Source: an uncultured Lachnospiraceae bacterium
GTDB lineage: Bacteria > Bacillota > Clostridia > Lachnospirales > Lachnospiraceae
Length of the DNA stretch: 50,707 nucleotides
Assembly: GCA_934418125.1 (NCBI GenBank)
Contig: CAKRWT010000018.1
Location: forward strand, 1-50,707
Direction of reading: 5' to 3'
The notes beneath the pieces are model-generated. The model searched no databases and was not told the origin of the DNA. It saw only the letters and a program-made list of their open reading frames with translations. The position numbers and the translations under genes were made by a program. Each line of letters starts with the position of its first letter. Position 1 is the first letter of the stretch. This document shows positions 25,581 through 35,291 of this stretch, one piece after another.

Positions 25581-27827
25581 TCAGACTATGATTTTTTTAT
25601 CAGACCAGGCAAGAAGCTTCTGTCCTCCTGCCCGTTCTTCAGTGCACAACATACCGATTTGATACTCGCCCGGCGCAATATCCGTCTTTAACAGCCGTAA
25701 GACAAATCCCGCAAGCCCGATGTGGGTCTCCCCCGGTAAAATAGCCTCCACATCCTTCCGGTGCCAGTCTGCCGGTACTGCCCGGTAACCATTGCCATCG
25801 GCTCTTTTCAGTAAAATCTGTCTTTTATAGGTGGCATTATCCACTCCTGGAAGATAACTCCAGCCCATTATCCACAAAATATCCGGCTCTTCCCGGTGAA
25901 TCTTGTGCTGTTTCTCTGCCCGGTCGACCGTCAGCTGTAGCAGCTGCTCTTTGGCACCCTGTAAGAAGTCCCCGGAAAAACTGTCCGGTTTTTCTGTCAG
26001 CAGATGCTCTTCATAGGGGAACTTATAATTGCAGCTATAGTCCGAAGCATTATCAATCAACGCTTTATGGTAAAAGGGGTCAAATCCCTTTAACCAGTCA
26101 TGTTTGCCGTACAGGTTCTCCTTTTCCTGCAGCAGACGTTCCCATTTTCCGTCATCCTGCTCATCCAGACCTCGGCTTAAAGATTCGTGATGATACAGCA
26201 CGGCATCATTCCGCAGCACATTGTAATACCCCTTCTCCACTAACCTGAAGCAGAAATCTACGTCATTGTAGGCAACTGCCATGGATTCGTCCATGCCGCC
26301 CACCTGTTCATACTTCTCTTTGGTAACCAGCAGGCAGGCTGCCGTTACGCCAATCATATCGTAGGTAACACGATTATGTCCGTAATAATAATCCTGGTCA
26401 TCCGGAAAGGTAATCAGCTTGTGGGATGGACCTATCCACAGATTGGTAATGCCCGTATGTTGAATCTGTTCCGTACCGGCGTACCACAGCTTGGCTCCTA
26501 CTGCCCCTGTGGCAGGCTGTATTGCCTGCCCTGCCATACGCGCCAGCCAGCTTTTCTCTATAATTTCAATATCATCATTTAGCAGCAGCAGCAATTCGCC
26601 CTGTGCCTTTGCCGCCCCCAGATTACACATCCTGGAAAAGTTAAAGGGCATCGGCTCATACAGATACGTAGTCTTTCGGGGCTGTTGTGCCAGAAACGCT
26701 TCGATTTTCCGGCGGTTCTCCGGCTCACTTCCGTTATCTACGATAATAAATTCCACATGGGGATAGTCCGTCTTCCCGATAAAAGTAGTAAGACACTGCT
26801 TTAAAACGTCCGGATGGTCTTTCGATGGAATAATAACCGACACCAATGGCTGCTTTTCTGCCCGGGTTTCATACACTACATGGTAAATATCCGGGTCTGC
26901 ACCCAGCGCGAAGGTTGCCGCAATGCCTCTTCTGGCGAGAGCCTCCTGCCGGCACCAGATTCCTGCTTTCCCGGCTCCAGGCAATGTGTTCTCATATAAA
27001 TTACGCTTGTTATGAAATAAAACAGCTTCGATGTGCCCGATTTTCCTACTCTGCTCTTCCACCCGGAGACAGAAGTCATAAAATCTGGTTTCCACGGAAT
27101 GTTCCTGCTCTGTTCCATTTCCGCTTTCGTTATCCTTTTTCTTGCTTTCTTTGCTGTTCCAGCTGTCTCCGTCCAATCTCCTGCAGGCTTCCGGCTTGCC
27201 TTTCACAGCCATCACATGCCCGAAATAGTTAAAGGCTAACAGCGTATCCGGCGAATAGCATGGTTTAAACCAGGGATTCTTACGGTTCTCCAGACTTTCC
27301 TCATAAGAATCCTCATCCATATAGGCTGCCTGACAGTCCGGATTTGCCTCAAACCAGGCAGCTACTGTCTGAAAAGTATCCGGAGACAACATTCCCTCTC
27401 CATAGCCATACAGGCAAATATCCGTTTCCGGAATGGCAATCTGCCAAATCCGGCTGTCCCCTTGCGTAGAAATGCCCTCTTTTTCCTTAGCATCCGGCTC
27501 GTTCCAGGCAATCCATTGCAGATAAGGATTACTCTGTCTTGCGATTTCTCCCTTATAATACATAAGACAGGGATTCTCCTCAGAACTCCTGTCTGTCTTA
27601 ACCGGATGCCCTCCGGTCGTCTTTCTTCCGTGATAAAGCTTCCGAAAAGGTGCTGACAGCTTCCAGAAAGGATTCCCACAGATACGGTTAACCCGCGCCA
27701 TCAAATCTTCCTGCCTGGCTTCTGCCTCTGCCAGTCTGGCTGCCTCCATCCGGTTGTGTGCCTTTTGTCTCGCACAGGCTTCCTCATAATAGGCAGCCCA
27801 GCTATATTGGTTCTGCTGCTCACCCAT
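25581..27827 (-). CDS. GT2 glycosyltransferase with a degenerate first domain and C-terminal accessory domain
   Basis: This 748-residue protein has a coiled-coil leader, then a region (about 140-300) homologous to the later part of the first GT domain in its neighbour (YMDEDSYEE, KPCYSPDTLLAFNYFGH). That region lacks the opening nucleotide-binding strand, and GYGEG stands where DHDD is expected. A complete GT-A domain follows (VSVIIPSKDHPDVL, IIVDNGSEPENR, LLLNDDIEI, AVAYNDVDFCFRL), then a beta-rich C-terminal domain (about 640-748: DILWIMGWSYLPG). I infer that only the second domain is catalytic and the first keeps an acceptor-binding or structural role. It starts 3 bases after the stop of the methyltransferase-kinase gene. 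Confidence 0.88.
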   Translation of the reverse strand: MGEQQNQYSWAAYYEEACARQKAHNRMEAARLAEAEARQEDLMARVNRICGNPFWKLSAPFRKLYHGRKTTGGHPVKTDRSSEENPCLMYYKGEIARQSNPYLQWIAWNEPDAKEKEGISTQGDSRIWQIAIPETDICLYGYGEGMLSPDTFQTVAAWFEANPDCQAAYMDEDSYEESLENRKNPWFKPCYSPDTLLAFNYFGHVMAVKGKPEACRRLDGDSWNSKESKKKDNESGNGTEQEHSVETRFYDFCLRVEEQSRKIGHIEAVLFHNKRNLYENTLPGAGKAGIWCRQEALARRGIAATFALGADPDIYHVVYETRAEKQPLVSVIIPSKDHPDVLKQCLTTFIGKTDYPHVEFIIVDNGSEPENRRKIEAFLAQQPRKTTYLYEPMPFNFSRMCNLGAAKAQGELLLLLNDDIEIIEKSWLARMAGQAIQPATGAVGAKLWYAGTEQIQHTGITNLWIGPSHKLITFPDDQDYYYGHNRVTYDMIGVTAACLLVTKEKYEQVGGMDESMAVAYNDVDFCFRLVEKGYYNVLRNDAVLYHHESLSRGLDEQDDGKWERLLQEKENLYGKHDWLKGFDPFYHKALIDNASDYSCNYKFPYEEHLLTEKPDSFSGDFLQGAKEQLLQLTVDRAEKQHKIHREEPDILWIMGWSYLPGVDNATYKRQILLKRADGNGYRAVPADWHRKDVEAILPGETHIGLAGFVLRLLKTDIAPGEYQIGMLCTEERAGGQKLLAWSDKKIIV

Positions 27828-27830
27828 ATC

Positions 27831-29939
27831 CTAGAATAATCCTCTCTTCTGCATCCGTTTTGCGGTCTCTTCCGGCAGACGGGTCACTTCCAGGGACACC
27901 TGCAGCAGGTTCGTCTGTTCATTCTTTCTGCCCAGTAACGATACCGTGATATTGGGGTCCTTTGTAGCGAACACATAAGTCTGCCTGCCTACCTTCGTCC
28001 CGTTGGTCTGCACCTGTTTTCCTTTCCATGCCACGGCTTCACCATTCCACAAAAGCTGCTTTATGGAAACAATACAATAATCACTGCAAGGGTCAATCCG
28101 CAGGGCACTTCTGCCACCGGCAACCGGAACATTCAGCTCCATACTGCCATCTGCCATCCTCTGTACCTGCTCGTCGTTTTCCTCCAGGAAAAAGGACTGT
28201 TCTTCCCGGAATTCCTTGCCGGTATCCTCGTAAATCTGTACCCGGTCTTTCTTTACCGCAGCAAGCTGCCCTTCGATAAAAGCCTCTACTGTATACACCG
28301 GATACCCGATATCTTCCCGGATTTCTGCCATGGATTTGCATTTCCCGGTTACATATTTCTGGAAATCCATCTCCTGCTTCCGGTACTGTTCCATATCTAC
28401 CTGGGTAATTCCCAGTTTCTCTGTTATTAAATCAAGATTTAATTTGTTTCTTTTTTCATTTTCCAACAGGTAACAGTATACTGCACGGAACGCGATTTCC
28501 TTTGTTTCTATGGGACGATTGAAGGTCCACTCATAGTCAATCACATTCCAGGTATTATCCGCACTTACCAGAATATTGGCAAAAATCAAATCATAGTCTG
28601 CCACCGGTTCTTCTTCCCGGTAGGAAATCTTCCGCACATACTCTTCAAAAAGTGCCTGAAAGCCTTTCCAATCCCCACTTTCCAGCTTTTCATCCAACAG
28701 CTCTGTCAGGCTGGTTCCAGTCAGATATTCCAGGGACAGGTAAGCACCTTCCTGCCCACTCTGCTCCAGTTTACACCGGTTGATAGATAGTTCTCCGCCC
28801 CGGTATCTTTCGTCCAGCTTCGCATACGCTTCATAAGTCTTACGTATATGGTTCTGTGCCGCATCAGATAACGGGTGTTTTTCTATCCTTTTCCCTGCTG
28901 TATCTTCTTTCAATATGGTTTTTATCCGGAATGCGTCTGCCCGGTCATTGGAATACTTCACATACTCTATGGGAAGCTTCGGACCTAATACCAACATATA
29001 AGAATTGGAAAACAGTGGGAACTGGTTTTCCCGGATAATGCTGTCAAATACCTTCTTCTCGTCAAATAACTGTAAGCGCTCCCTGTCAAAATTCCGTAGG
29101 TTAGAAGATAATTCCCCTACCTTCGGTAAGTATGCATCGGAATAAATACTGGTCGGGAATTTATAGTCCGGGTAAGGATAGTACATACTGGTCTCTTCGC
29201 AGCCACATTTTCTTGCAATGGCAAGCAGCCCATCCTTCGTAAAGGTTCTTACCACGCCCCCATCCGGATAGTCTTCCAACCCACTAAAATAGGTTCCCAG
29301 ATGGTCTTCCTTACAGCCAGCCCAATACTTTAATCCAAATTTATTTTCGATAGCGATTACAATATGTCCCTGCGGTTTGACATGCTTCTTAATGATGTTC
29401 AGGAAATCCTCGTAGGGTGTCTCTGACTGGATATATGCCTGGGCATATTCAAAAACACCAATCAGGCAGATATAGTCATAATCACAGGGTAAATCCGGTT
29501 CCACATCCTGAAAATTTCCCACATGAATCATGACATTATCACAGTCCACATGACGATAAGCATTAATCATACTTCGTTTCTTCGATAAATCGATGCAGGT
29601 AACTTCTCCTGCCTTGGCTGCCAGAGCCCCGGTAATGGCTCCACAGCCGGCACCAATCTCCAGTACTTTCATCTTTTTGTCAATGGGAAGCCACTCCACG
29701 ATATTTTCCCGCAGGGCAGACAGATGATAAAGAACCGGCCAGCTTTTCTTCTCTTCGATAATCCGCTGGAATTCCACAGTAGAATAATCTCTGGCAATCT
29801 CCAGCAGTTCATCTTCTATGGCACCATCGCAGTACAAATCCTCTCCCGGATAATGCTTCAGATTCAATTTGATTTTGCCTATCCGGCTGATATATTCCTG
29901 CTCCTGAGAGTCATTTTGCTGCATCTTTTTCTCACTCAT
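27831..29939 (-). CDS. Methyltransferase-kinase fusion, WbdD-like candidate chain terminator
   Basis: This 702-residue protein has three parts. An N-terminal SAM methyltransferase carries VLEIGAGCGAITG (92-104) and AIENKFGLKYWAG. A middle domain (about 325-500) has the kinase-like signature YDLIFANIL (Asp450, Asn455) and VIDYEW (Asp468), as in aminoglycoside and choline kinases. A helical stretch and a beta-rich C-terminal domain (about 595-690) follow. In E. coli O9a, WbdD is a methyltransferase-kinase that caps the glycan and sets its length, and the cap is read by the Wzt glycan-binding domain. Here the gene lies directly downstream of a Wzt with such a domain. That parallel supports a capping role by context; activity of the kinase part is inferred from motifs only. 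Confidence 0.78.
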   Translation of the reverse strand: MSEKKMQQNDSQEQEYISRIGKIKLNLKHYPGEDLYCDGAIEDELLEIARDYSTVEFQRIIEEKKSWPVLYHLSALRENIVEWLPIDKKMKVLEIGAGCGAITGALAAKAGEVTCIDLSKKRSMINAYRHVDCDNVMIHVGNFQDVEPDLPCDYDYICLIGVFEYAQAYIQSETPYEDFLNIIKKHVKPQGHIVIAIENKFGLKYWAGCKEDHLGTYFSGLEDYPDGGVVRTFTKDGLLAIARKCGCEETSMYYPYPDYKFPTSIYSDAYLPKVGELSSNLRNFDRERLQLFDEKKVFDSIIRENQFPLFSNSYMLVLGPKLPIEYVKYSNDRADAFRIKTILKEDTAGKRIEKHPLSDAAQNHIRKTYEAYAKLDERYRGGELSINRCKLEQSGQEGAYLSLEYLTGTSLTELLDEKLESGDWKGFQALFEEYVRKISYREEEPVADYDLIFANILVSADNTWNVIDYEWTFNRPIETKEIAFRAVYCYLLENEKRNKLNLDLITEKLGITQVDMEQYRKQEMDFQKYVTGKCKSMAEIREDIGYPVYTVEAFIEGQLAAVKKDRVQIYEDTGKEFREEQSFFLEENDEQVQRMADGSMELNVPVAGGRSALRIDPCSDYCIVSIKQLLWNGEAVAWKGKQVQTNGTKVGRQTYVFATKDPNITVSLLGRKNEQTNLLQVSLEVTRLPEETAKRMQKRGLF

Positions 29940-29971
29940 CTTATCTTAATCCTTATTTCTGGCTGTGGTTC

Positions 29972-31291
29972 CTATCGCACTTCCACAACCGAATCCATAT
30001 CATAAAAGCCTACGGTATCTTTGTCTGAAATAACCGTTACATTCAACACATCATACAGCCTGTGGTATACGGTAAAATCATTGTCTTCGTAGCCGGTAAC
30101 TCCCAAAGACAGCAGGTAATCGCCTCCCTGCAGGTTCATTTTCTGGGTAAAGGTAATGATTTTCTCTTCCCCTTCTTCGACAGATTCCAGAAAAGCCTTT
30201 TCAAACATGGTATTGGTTCCCGTGATTTCCACACCTCTTACATTTTTAATGGTAAATGCAAAAATAGGTGCCTGAATCCGCTCCATCATTTTTACCTTCA
30301 TGTGTATGGCAAAAGAGCTGCCTTTTAAGATAGCAGATGTTTTTCTGCCCTTTTCATCGGTAATATAATACTCGGTAATCACAGCCTTCTTAGAACCATA
30401 TTCCAGTAAATCCGGATTTTCCACATTAGCATTCTGCTTGCCGTTTTGTCCCGGATGTTTACTGCCATCAACGCCTTTGGCTGCCATTTCGCGCAGCTGT
30501 TCATCATCTAACAGGCGTTCTCCCTCTGTCTCCGGTGCCACATACTGACCGACCAGCACCTGTTTATAGGTATCAATCATCTGCTTGGGCGCACCTTCCC
30601 CCAGCTTGGTTCCCTGATTTAACAGAATCACCCTGTCACAGTATTTGCTGATACTGCTCAAATCATGACTTACAAATACGATGGTTTTTCCCATCTCCTT
30701 AAATTCTTCAAACTTGTGATAACATTTTGCCTGAAAGAACACATCCCCTACAGAAAGTGCCTCATCCACTATCAGGATTTCCGGCTCAATGTTAATCGCC
30801 ACAGCAAAGGCAAGTCTTACGAACATACCACTGGAATAGGTCTTACAGGGCTGATATACATACTCCCCAATATCTGCAAACTCTAAAATGGCATCCAGCT
30901 TCTCATCAATCTCTTTCTTGGTAAAGCCAATCATGGTGCCATTCAGATAAATATTCTCTATACCATTGTATTCCATATTGAAACCGGCACCCAGCTCCAG
31001 CAGCGCTGAGATTCGTCCATTGACCATCACACTTCCCCTGGTGGGACTCAGTACACCGGTAATAATCTTAAGAATAGTGGATTTTCCGGAACCATTTGTT
31101 CCGATAATCCCCACACACTCGCCCTTTTTGATGGTCATACTGACCCCTTTGAGGGCATGATGCTCCGTATGGTGCCTGCCACGCCCGATACCAAGAGCTT
31201 CTTTCAGACGGTCCGATGGCTTATCGTACAGTTTATATACTTTTTCTACCTCTTTTACTTCGATTGCAATGTTTTCCATGCTGTTATCCAT
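29972..31291 (-). CDS. wzt: ABC polysaccharide exporter ATPase with C-terminal glycan-binding domain (Wzt-like)
   Basis: This 439-residue protein has a nucleotide-binding domain with Walker A GTNGSGKST (64-72), signature YSSGMFVRLAFA, Walker B ILIVDEAL and switch His in FVSHD. A linker (about 235-290) leads to a Wzt-C-type domain (about 290-439: AVITEYYITDEKG, FAIHMKVKM, GGDYLLSLGV). In O-antigen systems with this extension, the domain recognises the modified non-reducing end before export; Wzt proteins without it export uncapped chains. It pairs with the permease encoded immediately upstream and acts at the cytoplasmic membrane. Confidence 0.92.
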   Translation of the reverse strand: MDNSMENIAIEVKEVEKVYKLYDKPSDRLKEALGIGRGRHHTEHHALKGVSMTIKKGECVGIIGTNGSGKSTILKIITGVLSPTRGSVMVNGRISALLELGAGFNMEYNGIENIYLNGTMIGFTKKEIDEKLDAILEFADIGEYVYQPCKTYSSGMFVRLAFAVAINIEPEILIVDEALSVGDVFFQAKCYHKFEEFKEMGKTIVFVSHDLSSISKYCDRVILLNQGTKLGEGAPKQMIDTYKQVLVGQYVAPETEGERLLDDEQLREMAAKGVDGSKHPGQNGKQNANVENPDLLEYGSKKAVITEYYITDEKGRKTSAILKGSSFAIHMKVKMMERIQAPIFAFTIKNVRGVEITGTNTMFEKAFLESVEEGEEKIITFTQKMNLQGGDYLLSLGVTGYEDNDFTVYHRLYDVLNVTVISDKDTVGFYDMDSVVEVR

Positions 31292-31377
31292 GCCTTTTTC
31301 CTTTAATCCTCTTTTTCAGCAGTCTGCCTGGCAGAGACAATGCGAATTGCGCTCCACCGGGTTTCTGCACTGCTTTG

Positions 31378-32409
31378 TTACAGGACATCTGCAAAATGAC
31401 TTCTCATTCTCCGGAAAATCAGTGTGCCGATACAGAACATACTGATTGTAAAAATCCAAAAATAGGTGGAGGAATAAAAATGCTCCCAGAACCACACCTT
31501 TTCATAAATGGCACTTCGATATCCATTCACAATATATACCAGTGGATTTAACTTAAATAAGGTTTTGATGTTATCCGGCAGCATGGTAATATTCCACAGA
31601 ATCGGTGTTGCCCACATACCAATCTGCAACGCAATGTTTATGACCTGCTGTAAATCCCTGATAAATACCACAATGGCGCAGGTCAGATAACTCATGCCCA
31701 GTACCAGTAAAAACAGGCAGAAGCTGTAATATATAATCTGTAACGTATAGATGCTCGGATAGTATCCGTAAGCAATCGAGATAATCAGCAGCACCACCAC
31801 GAAAAACGCATGGATAAAGGTTGCCGCAATGACTTTAATAATCGGCAGAATACTGATGTTAAAAACGACCTTCTTAACCAGATAGTCGTATTCCACCAAT
31901 GCCATGGTTCCCTGGGTAATCGCCTCAGAAAAATAAAACCAGGGCACCAGTCCCGCCGTCAGATAGAGTACATATGGCACCTCCAGCCCGCTTGCCACCA
32001 ACTGGCTTCTCGTATCAAAAACCTTATCAAATACAATCCAGTACATCAGCACGGTTACTACCGGCTGAGCCATTGCCCAGATAATGCCAAGATAAGAGCC
32101 GGCATATCGTTTCTTGAAATCGTTTTTGGCAAGCTTCCAGATAAGCTTCCGGCTTTGCCACAGTTCCACCGGAATCGTCACAATTCTCTCATAATAGATG
32201 GTAAAAATAATGCAGGTAAAGCCAATCAGTACACAGCCGCTTACCTTCTTCATCTGTTCTGTTACCTGGTCTGCCAGGGGATTGTGATGCCTTACCAGCA
32301 CATACGCCAAAATCAAACCAAGCCCCCAGAAAATAAGAATCGCTGCGGGCTTTGGAAGATGTTTGTTTTTCTCTCTCGAATTTGTTGTTTCCACTCTGTT
32401 TTCACTCAT
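31378..32409 (-). CDS. wzm: ABC-2 type polysaccharide export permease (Wzm-like)
   Basis: This 343-residue integral membrane protein has the ABC-2 core KNDFKKRYAGSYLGIIWAMAQP before the first core helix and LRDLQQ/RDLQQVINIAL-type cytoplasmic loop residues. It has five to six further hydrophobic helices and ends with FRRMRSHFADVL, a typical C-terminal coupling tail. An N-terminal extension of about 80 residues adds two hydrophobic segments (PAAILIFWGLGLILAYVLV and VLIGFTCIIFTIYY) that minimal Wzm proteins lack. It is coupled with the Wzt-like ATPase to flip the lipid-linked glycan outwards. Confidence 0.92.
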   Translation of the reverse strand: MSENRVETTNSREKNKHLPKPAAILIFWGLGLILAYVLVRHHNPLADQVTEQMKKVSGCVLIGFTCIIFTIYYERIVTIPVELWQSRKLIWKLAKNDFKKRYAGSYLGIIWAMAQPVVTVLMYWIVFDKVFDTRSQLVASGLEVPYVLYLTAGLVPWFYFSEAITQGTMALVEYDYLVKKVVFNISILPIIKVIAATFIHAFFVVVLLIISIAYGYYPSIYTLQIIYYSFCLFLLVLGMSYLTCAIVVFIRDLQQVINIALQIGMWATPILWNITMLPDNIKTLFKLNPLVYIVNGYRSAIYEKVWFWEHFYSSTYFWIFTISMFCIGTLIFRRMRSHFADVL

Positions 32410-32429
32410 TGGTTATAACCTTTGTCCTG

Positions 32430-32993
32430 TTATTTACGATACTTTTCGGTAAATGCCTTAATGCCTTCCCATTTCGTATCTTTTTCAGACATATTCAGTT
32501 CTGTACCCTCAGGTATCGGCCATTTTATGCCAATTTCCGGGTCGTTCCAGATAATACCACCCTCATCATTCGGATGATAGAAATCCGTACATTTATAGGC
32601 AAATTCTGCATAGTCTGACAATACAAAGAACCCATGTGCAAAATCTTTGGGAATAAAGAACTGTTTCTTATTTTCTGCGGATAAGACAACTCCATGCCAC
32701 TGTCCATAAGTCTTAGAGCCTTTCCGCAAGTCCACTGCCACATCAAAAACCTCTCCGCTGACAACCCTTACCAGCTTATCCTGGGGATAGTTAATCTGAA
32801 AATGCAGTCCCCGCAAAACACCTTTGGTGGAAGAAGACTGATTGTCCTGTACGAAAATCTGGTCGATGCCTGCTGCCTTATAATCGTTATAATTATAAGT
32901 TTCCATAAAATAACCTCTGGCATCCCCGAATACGGTTGGTGTGATAACCTTCAGTCCTTCAATTTCACATGTTTCTACTGTTATTTTTCCCAT
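32430..32993 (-). CDS. rmlC: dTDP-4-dehydrorhamnose 3,5-epimerase
   Basis: The ATG at 32993 (MGKITVETCEIEGL) is preferred because GAGG lies eight bases before it, giving 187 residues. RmlC motifs are clear: FGDARGYFMETYN, FVQDNQSSSTKGVLRGLHFQ (catalytic His), KLVRVVSGEVFDVAVDLRKG and FVLSDYAEFAYKCTDFY. It epimerises dTDP-4-keto-6-deoxyglucose at C3 and C5 on the way to dTDP-L-rhamnose. It lies downstream of rmlB and rmlA but is separated from rmlA by a lysozyme-like gene. Confidence 0.96.
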   Translation of the reverse strand: MGKITVETCEIEGLKVITPTVFGDARGYFMETYNYNDYKAAGIDQIFVQDNQSSSTKGVLRGLHFQINYPQDKLVRVVSGEVFDVAVDLRKGSKTYGQWHGVVLSAENKKQFFIPKDFAHGFFVLSDYAEFAYKCTDFYHPNDEGGIIWNDPEIGIKWPIPEGTELNMSEKDTKWEGIKAFTEKYRK

Positions 32994-33047
32994 TTTAATC
33001 CTCATTTCCGCGTATGTTTTTACGCTCTTTCACAGCCGGTTTTCCCA

Positions 33048-34400
33048 TTAATTCCCATTTCCGGTAGGCACATTCCCGCTGTCTCCGTTTACCACACCGG
33101 AATATCCTTCCGCATTTCTGGCGTGATTTACAGAAGTATCTATTTTCATATAACAAAGATTCAAATCTACCCTGGTACTGATTCCCGGCACCGTTCCCTT
33201 GGAAGTATACTGCCAGATATGGTAATATTCCGGATAGCCAGGAGCCTCTGTATATTCTGCCAGCCAGGTATTATAATCCGACAATCGTTCCATAGCCAGC
33301 TGCTTTTCCAGCCAGTTTCTGGAGCCATACACACCGGTTTCATAGCCTGCTGCCGCAATGGTCTGCAAAAATGCATTATGAACCGTAGTCCTCTGTTCTA
33401 CGCTCAAATCATCGGCTCGTCCTTTACCACCGGCACTTTCACTGTCCAGGAAAACCGGATAGTCCACATCATACTCCTCGATAAGATGGATTACCATGCT
33501 GGCTTCCTCTACCGCTTCGCTCTCCGTTACCGCCTGGGTAAAGAAATACACACCAACCGGAATGTCCGCAGCAATAGCCCCTTCTATATTCTCTGTAAAA
33601 TTGGGGTCAATTACCAGTGCCCCAGAGGATGCTCCCCGGTAGCCACATCGGATAATGGCATATTCTATACCGGCATCCTTTACCTTCTCCCAATCAATTT
33701 CCTCATTCCACTTAGACACATCAATTCCCAGCTTGCCGCTTCCTCTGGAAAACTCCAAATCTGTATTTTCTGTGCCGTCTGCTTCCTCTGCAGCCCCATT
33801 GACTGCCGTATCCTCCTGTTTGGCATTGATGTCCGCTTCTGTCAGAATCAGATATTCTATATCATCCAGTACCCGATACTCAATCTTATCCCTTACCTGA
33901 ATGGTCATAATCGTGTTGGGGACGCGATACCCTTCCAGTTCTTCCAGCGAAACACTGTACTCCCCGGCTCTCAGCTTATCAATATAAATAATGCCATCCT
34001 CGTCTTCGTCCGTATAACTTCCCATTCCCTGCAAGGCCACTGTAAATGGTGCCCCTGTAACAAGCTCACCCAGACTGTCCACAATCATAATTCGCAGGTC
34101 TTTGGAAACCGAACTCATTACCATGGAAACCGATTTACCGGAATAACTTTCTATACTCTTAAATTGTACTTCCGGGTCAAAAAAAGTCTCATCTTGCAGA
34201 AAAGCAGACAGATTTTGTCCTATCTGTCCACCATTCGCATTATCCTCTTCCGTTGTTCCCATCTCTGCCATAGCGTCTGCACTTTCCAAACCAAGCTTCT
34301 GCTTTACCTTATCCAGGTTGGTAAGCGCAAGCGCCGCCACCAACAGAATAAATACAAGCAGCATACCAAGCAGAGTCTTCCGCATCTTTTTAGAGTCCAT
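33048..34400 (-). CDS. Membrane-anchored GH25 lysozyme-like protein embedded in the rml operon
   Basis: This 450-residue protein has a short basic leader, one membrane helix (8-27), and an acidic linker. A Cna-B/SpaA-like beta domain (about 100-190: [34 protein letters not shown]) is followed by a C-terminal GH25 muramidase domain (about 222-435). GH25 catalytic residues are present: Asp227 in GIDVSKW and the DxE pair in VFLDSES (Asp319, Glu321), with IIRCGYRG and IWQYTS. Its ATG overlaps the last 11 bases of rmlA, with GAGG in the rmlA coding end, so it is an integral operon member. It probably cleaves or remodels peptidoglycan where the glycan is attached. It is a paralogue of the 949-residue protein encoded upstream of rmlB. 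Confidence 0.9.
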   Translation of the reverse strand: MDSKKMRKTLLGMLLVFILLVAALALTNLDKVKQKLGLESADAMAEMGTTEEDNANGGQIGQNLSAFLQDETFFDPEVQFKSIESYSGKSVSMVMSSVSKDLRIMIVDSLGELVTGAPFTVALQGMGSYTDEDEDGIIYIDKLRAGEYSVSLEELEGYRVPNTIMTIQVRDKIEYRVLDDIEYLILTEADINAKQEDTAVNGAAEEADGTENTDLEFSRGSGKLGIDVSKWNEEIDWEKVKDAGIEYAIIRCGYRGASSGALVIDPNFTENIEGAIAADIPVGVYFFTQAVTESEAVEEASMVIHLIEEYDVDYPVFLDSESAGGKGRADDLSVEQRTTVHNAFLQTIAAAGYETGVYGSRNWLEKQLAMERLSDYNTWLAEYTEAPGYPEYYHIWQYTSKGTVPGISTRVDLNLCYMKIDTSVNHARNAEGYSGVVNGDSGNVPTGNGN

Positions 34401-35259
34401 TCGCTACCTCTACCAAATATTGTCCATAAGCCGTCTTCATCAGCGGCTCTGCCAGGGCAAGTAACTGCTCCTTGGTAATAAATCCTCTCTTGTAAGCAAT
34501 CTCTTCAATACAGGAAATATAAAGTCCCTGTCTCTTCTGAAAAGCTGCCACGAAATCTGCTGCATCCAACAGGGAATCATGGTTGCCGGTATCTAACCAG
34601 GCAAAGCCTCTTCCCAGTGTTTCCACGCGCAAAGTTCCTCTTCTGAGGTACTCGTTGTTGATACTGGTAATTTCAATTTCCCCTCTGGCAGATGGTTTCA
34701 CATTCTTTGCAATCTCCACCACGTCATTATCATAAAAGTATAAGCCCGGTACCGCATAGTTGCTCTTAGGATGCTCTGGCTTTTCTTCGATAGACAATGC
34801 CATACCATTTTCATCAAACTCTACCACACCATACTCTCGCGGGTCACGCACATAATATCCGAAAATAGTGGCTCCCTGTTCCCGGGAAGCAACCTCTCGT
34901 AATACCCTGGAAAAGCTCTGTCCATAAAAAATATTATCTCCAAGCACCAGTGCCACACTATCATTACCGATAAAATCTGCACCGATAATAAAAGCATCTG
35001 CCAGTCCTCTTGGCGTTTCCTGTATTGCATATTCCATCCGCAGTCCAAGCTGTTCCCCGGTTCCAAATAATTCCTGGAATACCGGAAGGTCCCTTGGTGT
35101 AGAAATAATCAGAATATCCCGGATTCCGGCTAACATCAGTGTGGACAGTGGATAATAAATCATCGGTTTATCATACACCGGCATAATCTGCTTTGAAATT
35201 GCCTTGGTCAGTGGGTACAGTCTTGTCCCGGAACCACCCGCAAGTATAATTCCCTTCAT
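34390..35259 (-). CDS. rmlA: Glucose-1-phosphate thymidylyltransferase
   Basis: This 289-residue enzyme of standard RmlA length makes dTDP-glucose from glucose-1-phosphate and dTTP. Motifs include the N-terminal [64 protein letters not shown] and [15 protein letters not shown]. It is 32 bases downstream of rmlB and overlaps the next gene. Confidence 0.98.
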   Translation of the reverse strand: MKGIILAGGSGTRLYPLTKAISKQIMPVYDKPMIYYPLSTLMLAGIRDILIISTPRDLPVFQELFGTGEQLGLRMEYAIQETPRGLADAFIIGADFIGNDSVALVLGDNIFYGQSFSRVLREVASREQGATIFGYYVRDPREYGVVEFDENGMALSIEEKPEHPKSNYAVPGLYFYDNDVVEIAKNVKPSARGEIEITSINNEYLRRGTLRVETLGRGFAWLDTGNHDSLLDAADFVAAFQKRQGLYISCIEEIAYKRGFITKEQLLALAEPLMKTAYGQYLVEVANGL

Positions 35260-35291
35260 GGTAATACCTTTCCCTTCTCTGTATCAGCGCT

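Noticed and set aside
32694..34478. A long plus-strand open frame of 594 codons opposite rmlC, GH25 and the end of rmlA.
   Set aside because: Its translation is Cys/His/Phe-rich without domains, and it lies opposite three well-supported genes, so it is a complement shadow.
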